A stretch of DNA of 14,711 bases from the NCBI GenBank assembly GCA_007119455.1, contig SKPR01000035.1:1-14711 (forward strand), in the 5' to 3' direction. Made by a program: the position numbers and the translations under genes. Below, piece after piece: positions 1 through 5,551 of the stretch. The notes under the pieces were generated by a model. It did no database searches and was not told where the DNA came from. It saw only the letters and a program-made list of their open reading frames with translations. Each line of letters opens with the position of its first letter. Positions within the stretch are counted from its first letter, which is position 1. Origin of the DNA: Candidatus Brevefilum sp. Its GTDB lineage: Bacteria; Chloroflexota; Anaerolineae; Anaerolineales; Anaerolineaceae.

Positions 1-1197
1 CTTGCTCCCGATGAAGGTCAGGGCGATGAAAACGGTTGCTGGAGCGGTTGTATCGTGGATGACAGCGGCCTGCCATCCGCCATCTATACCGGGTTCATCA
101 ATTCAGTCCACACCCCTGTGATGCTGGCCAGGGCTCAAGACCCGGCTTTGGTTGCTTGGGAAAAAAGTCAGCACAACCCCATCCTGGACGAAAAACCAGC
201 CGGGGTCAACGACACGGATTTCCGCGATCCCTATGTCTGGCGTGAAAATGATCGCTGGAAAATGGTGCTGGGCGCCGGGATGGCGGATGGCGATGGGGCG
301 GTTTTGCTCTATGAATCCCCTGATCCACAATCCTGGGAATACCTCGGGCCGCTGTTCAAAGCGCAAACCCGGCCATCCGTGACCATGTGGGAATGCCCGA
401 ATTTTTTTAAGTTAGGTGATGCCTATGTGTTAATGGTGTCATTATTTCCGGATATCCAGGGTGTCTATTACTACGTGGGTGATTACGACGGCCGCAACTT
501 TATACCGCAATCGGAGGGCTTAGTCGATCATGGTGATGTTTTTTATGCACCCCAGGTGCGAACCTTCGACAATAGCCGCACCATCATGTTTGGCTGGTTG
601 CTGGAGAGCCGTTCGGATGCTGCCTTAGAGGCAGCGGGATGGGCGGGCGTTCAGACCGTTCCCCGTGAGCTATACCTGGATGAATCATACCGGTTGCTCA
701 GCCGTCCCATCCCGGAAATATGTTCGCTGTGGCAATTGGAAGATCAGTTCGAATATATCTCGGTTGACCCGGGAGCCCCCCTTTTTTTGGAGCCGCAGGG
801 TCGCCAATTGGATATCGAGATCGAACTGGCTAAAGCCGGAGGAATGGCTGGCTTGGGGTTGCTTGCGTCTCCGGACGGGAGTGAAATGACCCGAATCTAT
901 TATGATCACCATGCCGGCACCCTTAATCTAGATACCACCCATGCCAGCCTGTCCCCTGATGTGCAGGGGGGCGTGCAAAGTGCGCCACTATCTGATGATG
1001 ATGATGAATCCCTTAGTCTGCGTATTTTATTGGATGGCTCTGTGATTGAAATCTGGTTTGATGATGGTCTGGCCATCTCCGGTCGGGCTTATCCTGAGAA
1101 CAGGGCTTCAGATAAGTTGTTCCTCTTTTCTGAAGGTGAAACGGCCCTGTTCCGGTCTCTAACCATTCACACGATGCGCTCAACCTGGCCTGAATAA
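1..1197 (+). CDS. Glycoside hydrolase family 32 beta-fructosidase (sucrose/levan hydrolase type), 5' end outside window
   Basis: GH32 enzymes split beta-fructosidic bonds in sucrose, sucrose-6-phosphate, inulin or levan by a retaining mechanism. The reading frame is open from base 1, and the first codons already match the family (a CWSG motif near residues 13-16, followed by AIYTG), so the GTG at 55 is an internal codon and not the start. The transition-state Asp sits in FRDPYVW (Asp codon 226-228) and the acid/base Glu in WECPNFF (Glu codon 391-393). The nucleophile Asp of the usual WMNDPNG motif lies upstream of the window. The last ~150 residues fit the GH32 C-terminal beta-sandwich. The stop is TAA at 1195-1197. 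Whether it acts inside or outside the cell cannot be judged without the N-terminus. Substrate is unresolved: sucrose(-6-P) hydrolase is the likeliest guess, exo-levanase/inulinase the alternative. The GNAT gene begins 54 bp later on the same strand. Confidence 0.9.
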   Translation, partial: LAPDEGQGDENGCWSGCIVDDSGLPSAIYTGFINSVHTPVMLARAQDPALVAWEKSQHNPILDEKPAGVNDTDFRDPYVWRENDRWKMVLGAGMADGDGAVLLYESPDPQSWEYLGPLFKAQTRPSVTMWECPNFFKLGDAYVLMVSLFPDIQGVYYYVGDYDGRNFIPQSEGLVDHGDVFYAPQVRTFDNSRTIMFGWLLESRSDAALEAAGWAGVQTVPRELYLDESYRLLSRPIPEICSLWQLEDQFEYISVDPGAPLFLEPQGRQLDIEIELAKAGGMAGLGLLASPDGSEMTRIYYDHHAGTLNLDTTHASLSPDVQGGVQSAPLSDDDDESLSLRILLDGSVIEIWFDDGLAISGRAYPENRASDKLFLFSEGETALFRSLTIHTMRSTWPE

Positions 1198-1251
1198 GGA
1201 TTGACCTGTAAATCCGTGTGATTGTAACGTTGAAATATCATAAAAGGAAAA

Positions 1252-2112
1252 ATGCCAGCAAAACCTTTACGAGCGATCATTGATCACGAAGCCAGCCAGG
1301 TGGAGTGCCTCTTAGGCAGTATTCATCGCACTGCAGCCCGTTTGTTTGCTGAAGGTTGGGCAGCCGGAATCGCTCAGGCCTGGATTCAGGCAGGGGCCGG
1401 GGTCTTTGCCGCCGTCTATCAGGATGATTACGTGGTCTGTTATGGCGCTTTCAGGCAGGATCCCCCTTCATCTCAGGTCATGGCGCAGATAGACCGGCTC
1501 TTAACCCGGGTGCTCGCCAATTGTGAAGGTCGTCCGGTGTTTTATAACGTGCGTGGGGATAATCTGGCTTTGATTCAGCATCTAAGATCGCGGGGGTTTA
1601 AGGGAGATGCTTATGGCTATGAACTGGTCTGCCATGCATTGCCGCCTGGACCTGTTCACTTGTGCGGTTTGGAGATGCGGGGTTACGAATTCCAGTATTT
1701 CGATGCCTATATTCACCTCCTGGATCAGGCTTTTAATCCGTTGGTGGAACAGGCAAGTGGCAGCAGGGATTACTTCTGGCATGAAAAAGAGCAGGTGCAG
1801 GCGCATCTCGCCCGGCTTTCGGAAAAGGGAGACTTTGTCTCCTTTTGGAAAGGCCACAACCTTGTTGGTCTTTACTATCTTAAAGCGGATCTGATCGATA
1901 TCCTGGCTGTTCATCCCGACTATCAGCAGCGGGGATACGGCGGGGTCATTCTCCAGCACGCCGCTCAGCGTCTCTTGCACCAGCGGCATTTCCCGGCTGC
2001 CTACCTGTTTGTGGAAGCCGGTAATGAACGAGCCTGGAATTTATATTTGCGTCGTGGATTTGAGATTTCAGGTTTTTATGCTGAGAATACCTTTGTTGGG
2101 ATTACGTGTTGA
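1252..2112 (+). CDS. GNAT-family N-acetyltransferase, probably two-domain
   Basis: The 286-residue product carries a good C-terminal GNAT domain (about residues 150-280). The acetyl-CoA pyrophosphate-binding loop is QQRGYGG at 225-231, preceded by the beta-4 strand IDILAVHPDY, and the end of the domain shows the usual N-x-x-A-x-x-L-Y-x-x-x-GF pattern (NERAWNLYLRRGF, 258-270). The N-terminal half has a weaker echo of the same end pattern (DNLALIQHLRSRGF, 103-116), which suggests a degenerate first GNAT domain. Such tandem proteins usually have one working site. The substrate is unknown. The ATG at 1252 follows an AAAAGGAAAA ribosome-binding stretch. It may be co-transcribed with the GH32 gene, since no terminator is evident in the 54-bp gap. 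A dispersed palindromic repeat with a strong hairpin lies just after the stop. Confidence 0.85.
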   Translation: MPAKPLRAIIDHEASQVECLLGSIHRTAARLFAEGWAAGIAQAWIQAGAGVFAAVYQDDYVVCYGAFRQDPPSSQVMAQIDRLLTRVLANCEGRPVFYNVRGDNLALIQHLRSRGFKGDAYGYELVCHALPPGPVHLCGLEMRGYEFQYFDAYIHLLDQAFNPLVEQASGSRDYFWHEKEQVQAHLARLSEKGDFVSFWKGHNLVGLYYLKADLIDILAVHPDYQQRGYGGVILQHAAQRLLHQRHFPAAYLFVEAGNERAWNLYLRRGFEISGFYAENTFVGITC

Positions 2113-2164
2113 AGGGTCATGGTGTTGACTCGATTTTTCGCTGGGGAATATATCTGAATTGTGA

Positions 2165-2253
2165 GTAACTGCTCAGGCAGTTCTGCTGTTGAAGGCTGGG
2201 GGGTGTGTTTTCTCACCACACTCCCCAATTTCCCTTGCATGCTGAGTGGTTAC
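2165..2253. repeat. Dispersed palindromic intergenic repeat, long copy (89 bp)
   Basis: Starts GTAACTGCTCAG and ends CTGAGTGGTTAC, which are imperfect terminal inverted repeats (10 of 12 match). The same element recurs at 7370-7423 in the same orientation behind another plus-strand gene. The shared left part includes GGCAGTTCTGCTG, a small hairpin (GCAG-TT-CTGC), and the shared right part includes GCATGCTGAGT. This copy has about 35 extra bases in the middle, including an 11-bp stem at 2197-2227. No transposase is present, so it would be a non-autonomous or REP/MITE-like element if mobile. Confidence 0.7.
2197..2227 (+). terminator. Strong hairpin after the GNAT gene, possible terminator
   Basis: TGGGGGGTGTG (2197-2207) pairs with CACACTCCCCA (2217-2227), 11 bp with one G-U pair and a 9-nt loop. 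Only a short weak T-run (AATTT) follows, so it is not a textbook intrinsic terminator. It lies inside the long copy of the dispersed repeat, 85 bp after the GNAT stop, and is absent from the short copy. Confidence 0.35.
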
Positions 2254-2481
2254 ATTTGTGATAGAATAAAGCTCATCCAATTAATTTTTTCATGAGATGA
2301 TAGACGGATAAAAAATGCGGAATTAATCTGGTTGCTTTTATCCTGGTTTGGAGGCCGGCCTATGTTATTTTTAAGTCGACATGTTGAGGTTGTGGCCTTC
2401 GGGGTTGTGAACACCTGACCCTGGGACGCGTATAAGCCTTGACGGTCAGGTCCTGATTGATGAATCAAAGGAAAAGAAAAC
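2254..2481 (+). other. Non-coding leader in front of the HIT gene with a perfect 8-bp inverted repeat
   Basis: Together with the repeat element this forms a 369-bp gene-free stretch after the GNAT gene. ACCTGACC at 2413-2420 is repeated inverted as GGTCAGGT at 2444-2451 with a 23-nt spacer. The hairpin ends about 15 nt before the AAAGGA ribosome-binding site (2467-2472) of the HIT gene. TAGAAT at 2262-2267 could be a -10 box but lacks a good -35. I see no known riboswitch core and no coding potential. A structured 5' leader or operator is possible but unproven. Confidence 0.4.
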
Positions 2482-2910
2482 ATGTGCATTTTCTGCCGGA
2501 TTGCCGCTGGTGAATTGCCAGCAAGTGTTGTTTATGAGGATGAGCACGCTATGGCTTTTTTGGACATTCAGCCCATCAACCCGGGACATGTCCTGGTGAT
2601 CCCCAAAAAACATGCTAAACTGCTTGTTGACCTCCCACCGGAGGATGCAGGCCACATGATGCGGGTGGCGCAGATTGTTGATCGGGCCTTGCGCGCCAGT
2701 GAACTGCGCTGTGAGGGGGTCAACCTCTTCCTGGCCGATGGGAGGGTAGCTGGCCAGGATGTCGATCACGTCCATCTGCACATATTTCCCAGATATGACG
2801 ACGATGGCTTCTCGCTTCATATTGATGAAGAAATGCGGAAACCACCAGGCAGGGCGCAACTTGACGAAAGCGCAAAAATGATTGTGGATGCCATGGACGG
2901 GCTGGAATAG
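2482..2910 (+). CDS. HIT-family (histidine triad) nucleotide-binding hydrolase
   Basis: The 142-residue protein is a compact HIT-domain protein of normal family length. The catalytic triad motif is HVHLHIF (His96, His98, His100), where the middle His is the nucleophile that attacks the alpha-phosphate of nucleotide conjugates. CIFC at 2-5 is the N-terminal pair of zinc-binding cysteines found in many bacterial Hint-type members, and NPGHVLVIPKKH (33-44) is the conserved fold motif with a further candidate zinc-ligand His. Typical activities are hydrolysis of purine nucleoside phosphoramidates or dinucleotide polyphosphates; the sequence does not say which. It is predicted cytosolic. The ATG follows AAAGGA with 9-nt spacing. 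It stands alone on the plus strand, with a hairpin leader before it and a bidirectional terminator after it. Confidence 0.93.
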   Translation: MCIFCRIAAGELPASVVYEDEHAMAFLDIQPINPGHVLVIPKKHAKLLVDLPPEDAGHMMRVAQIVDRALRASELRCEGVNLFLADGRVAGQDVDHVHLHIFPRYDDDGFSLHIDEEMRKPPGRAQLDESAKMIVDAMDGLE

Positions 2911-2935
2911 ATTAATTCTGAATATTTCTGACATA

Positions 2936-2976
2936 CACACAAAAAGCACGGGGCGGCTGATCGGCCGCCCTGAATT
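2936..2976. terminator. Bidirectional intrinsic terminator between convergent genes
   Basis: GGGCGGC (2951-2957) pairs perfectly with GCCGCCC (2964-2970) around a 6-nt loop. On the minus strand a T5 run follows the stem, read from CAAAAAGCACG on the plus strand, so it ends the pentapeptide-repeat transcript. On the plus strand GAATTTTAAAC follows, which can serve the HIT gene. It lies in the 102-bp gap between two convergent stop codons. Confidence 0.8.
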
Positions 2977-3012
2977 TTAAACTTTGGGGATAACGATTTT
3001 TGTATCGGTGAA

Positions 3013-3678
3013 TCAGGAAGATTTCTTTTGCCGGCGTATCAGAGCATAAATGACCAGAGAAGCGATACCCAGCACACCGCCGATCATCACCGACCAGGCC
3101 CAATTCGGGAGCTGGACAAAGGGTTCCGGGAAAGGCGTGGGCGGCACTTTGGCTTTGGACCAATCGATATTATAGGTATTGGCGTTGCTGAGGTCCGCCT
3201 GGGTGAAGTCAGCGCCTGTTACATCCGATGCGGCCAGGCGGGCATTGGTGAGATCTGCTCCTCTAAAATTGGTGTCCTTTAGGTTGCTGCTGATCAGTCC
3301 GGCATTACGTAAATTGGCACCTTCGAATGAGGCGAATTCTGCGTCAGCGCCGATAATGGCCGACTCAGATAGATCCGTATCCTTGAAACTGGTTTTGACC
3401 AGGTCGCCGCCAATGATGACAGTATTGTGCACGGCAGCATTTTCGACCTTGGCCCGGTAAAAATTGGGGTTGACCAGCAGGCCATGCGAGAGGTCGGCGT
3501 CGGTCAGGTATGTTTTTCGCAGGATAGACCCGACCGCTTGTAAATTATCCAGGGCCATCCCCTGTAAATTGGCACCGGATAGATCTTGCCGGTTGCGGAT
3601 GGCCTGGCGCGCTTCGGCGACATTTTTTGGTTGAATGACTTCGGACGCTTTCTTTTCGATTTTTATTTCTTGGCTCAT
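3013..3678 (-). CDS. Pentapeptide-repeat protein with C-terminal membrane anchor
   Basis: The 221-residue product has an N-terminal charged segment (1-31), a run of A(D/N)LXX-type repeats from about residue 32 to 172 (for example SGANLQG, TDADLSH, EGANLRN, RGADLTN, TQADLSN), a Pro-rich linker (176-192), one hydrophobic helix at about 194-214, and the basic tail RRQKKSS. Pentapeptide repeats fold as a right-handed quadrilateral beta-helix. Known members include DNA-mimic gyrase protectors and many of unknown role, and the membrane anchor here argues against a simple gyrase-protection job. There is no signal peptide. The ATG at 3678 is preceded by AAGGGGAG. It lies 30 bp after the GIN-domain gene on the same strand and is very likely co-transcribed with it; the hairpin at 2951-2970 ends the unit. 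The specific function is unknown. Confidence 0.88.
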   Translation of the reverse strand: MSQEIKIEKKASEVIQPKNVAEARQAIRNRQDLSGANLQGMALDNLQAVGSILRKTYLTDADLSHGLLVNPNFYRAKVENAAVHNTVIIGGDLVKTSFKDTDLSESAIIGADAEFASFEGANLRNAGLISSNLKDTNFRGADLTNARLAASDVTGADFTQADLSNANTYNIDWSKAKVPPTPFPEPFVQLPNWAWSVMIGGVLGIASLVIYALIRRQKKSS

Positions 3679-3708
3679 AACTCACTCCCCTTTTATTTTA
3701 TCGAAAAA

Positions 3709-4374
3709 TCATTCAGCATTCAACCGTTTTGACTGACCAAATCCGCTGATCACCTGCCGTAACTTTGGGCATCCATGATATTTAATCAGTCCCATGCCGG
3801 AAATGGTCACATCAAGGCTGTCTTCCACGCGCAAACCTGCATTGCCCTGGCCCGATATCACGATCCGGACAGATTGGCTGGCTAAGTTGACTGCTTTGAC
3901 CTCACCTGAGCCAGAGATTTTTATGAATTGTTTCTTTGCCTGACCGGCAGCTTCAAACTCAGCGCGTCCGCTGATGTTAAGATCCAGGCTTTCACATTCC
4001 AGGTTGGTGATGGTGAGATTACCGTAACCTGATACGCGGATGGCAAGGTCTTCGCTTTTTAAAGAATCGCACATCAACTTGCACTTACCGCTGATGCTCA
4101 ATTTTTCCAGATCCACTACGGTCAGGTGATAGGTGACCTGGTGGTCTTTGCTATTGAAGAACGATGAAATGACTTTCCCAAACCGATTAAACCAGTCATC
4201 GTCAATCCCCAGCACAAGGGTGTCTCCCCGGACTTCAGCGATCAGCTCTGGCATCAGCTCATCGTCGGCTTCAATCGTCAGTGCAGGTGCATCTCCCTGG
4301 TTGATGATCAGGGTCCCAAAATCCTTGAATTTGATCTTGGAAAAATTCTCAATGGGGCGTGTTTCCTTTTTCAT
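3709..4374 (-). CDS. GIN-domain (DUF2807) beta-solenoid protein
   Basis: The protein fits the 'putative auto-transporter adhesin, head GIN domain' family (DUF2807). After an N-terminal strand region (ENFSKIKFKDFGTLIINQG) there are seven ISG/VSG turns. Counted from the Met at 4374 they fall near residues 95, 115, 135, 154, 174, 192 and 210, a regular 18-20 residue period expected of a stacked beta-solenoid. The period with small Gly/Ser turns continues to the C-terminus. I chose the Met at 4374 because AAAGGAAA stands just before it; that ribosome-binding site overlaps the first codons of a possible 5-residue longer form starting at 4389. There is no signal peptide, although many relatives in Bacteroidota are exported. 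It is followed after 30 bp by the pentapeptide-repeat gene. The biochemical role is not established for the family. Confidence 0.85.
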   Translation of the reverse strand: MKKETRPIENFSKIKFKDFGTLIINQGDAPALTIEADDELMPELIAEVRGDTLVLGIDDDWFNRFGKVISSFFNSKDHQVTYHLTVVDLEKLSISGKCKLMCDSLKSEDLAIRVSGYGNLTITNLECESLDLNISGRAEFEAAGQAKKQFIKISGSGEVKAVNLASQSVRIVISGQGNAGLRVEDSLDVTISGMGLIKYHGCPKLRQVISGFGQSKRLNAE

Positions 4375-4419
4375 TGGATTTCCTTTCATAGATTGAACAA
4401 TAAATGATCAATTAAAAAG

Positions 4420-4447
4420 ATTATATCATAAATCCTAAAGAAAACAA
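4420..4447 (-). promoter_or_regulatory. Extended -10 promoter of the GIN/pentapeptide operon
   Basis: On the minus strand TGATATAAT (TATAAT at 4425-4420) makes a perfect extended -10 box. TTGTTT (4447-4442) lies 16 bp upstream as a weak -35. Transcription would start near 4413, about 40 nt before the ATG at 4374. The surrounding 154 bp is strongly A+T-rich and holds no gene. Confidence 0.55.
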
Positions 4448-4543
4448 ACAGAAACATTAAAAATATCAAATCTGAAATAGAAAAAGTTAAACATATCCCC
4501 CAATTAATTGATAAGCTGTCAAATGTTATAGCAGGAGATAGGA

Positions 4544-4954
4544 TTACGTCAGTTCTTCTTCCGGTTGAAAAACAATGCTCTCCCATACCGACTTGGCCCA
4601 GGCCAGGTCGTCAGGATCATCCAGGTAAAATGCCGTTTGTAAGCACGATGTATCGCTGGCAGTAAAGGTGTACAAAGCCAGCCGGTTTTTCTTTCCCTCA
4701 CGTTTCTGTACCTGGGTATAACCCAGGCCGACAATTTCGCCTTTGGTGGAAACCAGCGTCTCAAGGATGTCTTCGGGTAGTTTCCTCTGAATCTGGTTGA
4801 GCAGCTCAATTTTCCCGATATTTTCGGGCACCTGGAAAGCAGCCACAACCACGGTCACACCGGTTTTCCAGAAGATGAGTTTCTCATCCTCGACACGTCT
4901 TTCGAAGGTCTCAGGGATGTTCATGATCCATTCTTTGGTGATGCGAAATGCCAT
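4544..4954 (-). CDS. Hypothetical protein, 136 residues
   Basis: I do not recognise this family. From the Met at 4954 the product begins MAFRITKEWIMNIPETFERR. It has alternating hydrophobic strands (LIFWKTGVTVVVAAFQVP; EIVGLGYTQV; NRLALYTFTASDT), an amphipathic helix around KIELLNQIQRKLP, and an acidic C-terminus. There is no signal peptide or membrane segment. The pattern suggests a small alpha+beta cytosolic domain. A longer reading from 5080 is possible, but the Met at 4954 has an AGAGG ribosome-binding site (ccgaaccaAGAGGtatttATG), and the extra 42 residues would run through the divergent promoter and into the neighbouring gene. It is divergent from the Mth938-domain gene; its own downstream neighbour (GIN) has a separate promoter. 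Confidence 0.65.
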   Translation of the reverse strand: MAFRITKEWIMNIPETFERRVEDEKLIFWKTGVTVVVAAFQVPENIGKIELLNQIQRKLPEDILETLVSTKGEIVGLGYTQVQKREGKKNRLALYTFTASDTSCLQTAFYLDDPDDLAWAKSVWESIVFQPEEELT

Positions 4955-4981
4955 AAATACCTCTTGGTTCGGAGTGCTGGT

Positions 4982-5052
4982 TTGCCTTTCAACGCTGCCA
5001 GATATTATAATCAAGTTGTCTTGATTATACCTGTGTCGCTTGCCAGGTTTAA
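4982..5052. promoter_or_regulatory. Symmetric divergent promoter with embedded perfect palindrome
   Basis: TATAATCAAG (5006-5015) and CTTGATTATA (5020-5029) form a perfect 10-bp inverted repeat around TTGT. The left arm carries a plus-strand TATAAT (5006-5011) with TTGCCT 18 bp upstream (4982-4987). The right arm carries a minus-strand TATAAT (5029-5024) with a weak TTAAAC upstream (5052-5047). Both start sites would fall near 5017-5018, giving leaders of about 61 nt to the ATG at 5079 and 63 nt to the ATG at 4954. The palindrome may also be an operator. Confidence 0.6.
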
Positions 5053-5078
5053 TCGTTCGCCAGTTTGGGAGGTATGCC

Positions 5079-5462
5079 ATGTTTTCAGATCCGCAAGGTC
5101 CTGTGGAGGCCTTTGAATGGGGCCGCTTTCAAATCAATGGGACGGTCCATTCTGCCGAGGGAGAAGGTGTCGGGAAAGATATCTGTCTGGTCCAGGACGA
5201 GGTTCTGCCCTGGGAAGAACGCAAGGGGCACCGGCTTAAAGCAAAAATGGTGAACTGTGCCATCAAACCCGAAATCAATACCTTGGTGATCGGCACTGGC
5301 GCCAGAGGGGCAATCCGGGTGGGTAGAAAAACACGGGAGAAGATCAAAGCCATAGGAATAACAACGCTGATTATTGAAAAAACCCCCAAAGCCTGTCAGA
5401 TCTATAATCAATTGATCAGAGAAGGAAAGAATGTAGCCTTGTTGGCGCATGGAACATGTTGA
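5079..5462 (+). CDS. Mth938-domain (DUF498) protein
   Basis: The 127-residue protein fits the Mth938/AAMDC-type family. The second half shows the hallmark INTLVIGTGARGAIRV turn, then a helix and strand (KIKAIGITTLIIEKTPKACQIYNQLIREGKNVALLAHGTC), with the conserved N-x-L-x-x-E-G near the end. The family has an alpha/beta fold of its own and no firmly established enzyme activity; some members are linked with respiratory complex assembly or adipocyte regulation in other organisms, which cannot be carried over here. The start at 5079 has GGGAGG six bases upstream; a TTG 39 bp earlier is unlikely. The gene is monocistronic or read into the oligopeptidase gene 89 bp later, which has its own -10-like palindrome. 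The product should be cytosolic. Confidence 0.85.
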   Translation: MFSDPQGPVEAFEWGRFQINGTVHSAEGEGVGKDICLVQDEVLPWEERKGHRLKAKMVNCAIKPEINTLVIGTGARGAIRVGRKTREKIKAIGITTLIIEKTPKACQIYNQLIREGKNVALLAHGTC

Positions 5463-5496
5463 TCTGCATGAATACTTATGCCACAGTTGGAATTTA

Positions 5497-5509
5497 CCCT
5501 ATAATAGGG
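5497..5509. promoter_or_regulatory. Palindromic -10 box in front of the oligopeptidase gene
   Basis: CCCTAT (5497-5502), A, ATAGGG (5504-5509) is a perfect inverted repeat containing TATAAT at 5500-5505. No convincing -35 box lies 16-18 bp upstream; TTGGAA at 5487 is only 7 bp away. The ATG at 5552 follows about 40 nt after the likely start site. The 10-mer TATAATAGGG recurs at 8800-8809 in the ygjP promoter region. Confidence 0.4.
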
Positions 5510-5551
5510 CTGTTAGAAGACCAAATTGCATAGACCAAAAAGGAGTTGAAT

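Noticed and set aside
55..57. GTG at 55 as start of the GH32 gene
   Set aside because: Codons upstream to base 1 are in frame and match GH32 (CWSG region), so the gene begins before the window.
4955..5080. 42-residue N-terminal extension of the 136-residue protein
   Set aside because: It would cover the promoter palindrome and overlap the divergent gene; the Met at 4954 has its own ribosome-binding site.
5487..5505. TTGGAA with TATAAT as a complete promoter of pepF
   Set aside because: The spacer is only 7 bp, far too short; only the -10 box is kept as a candidate.
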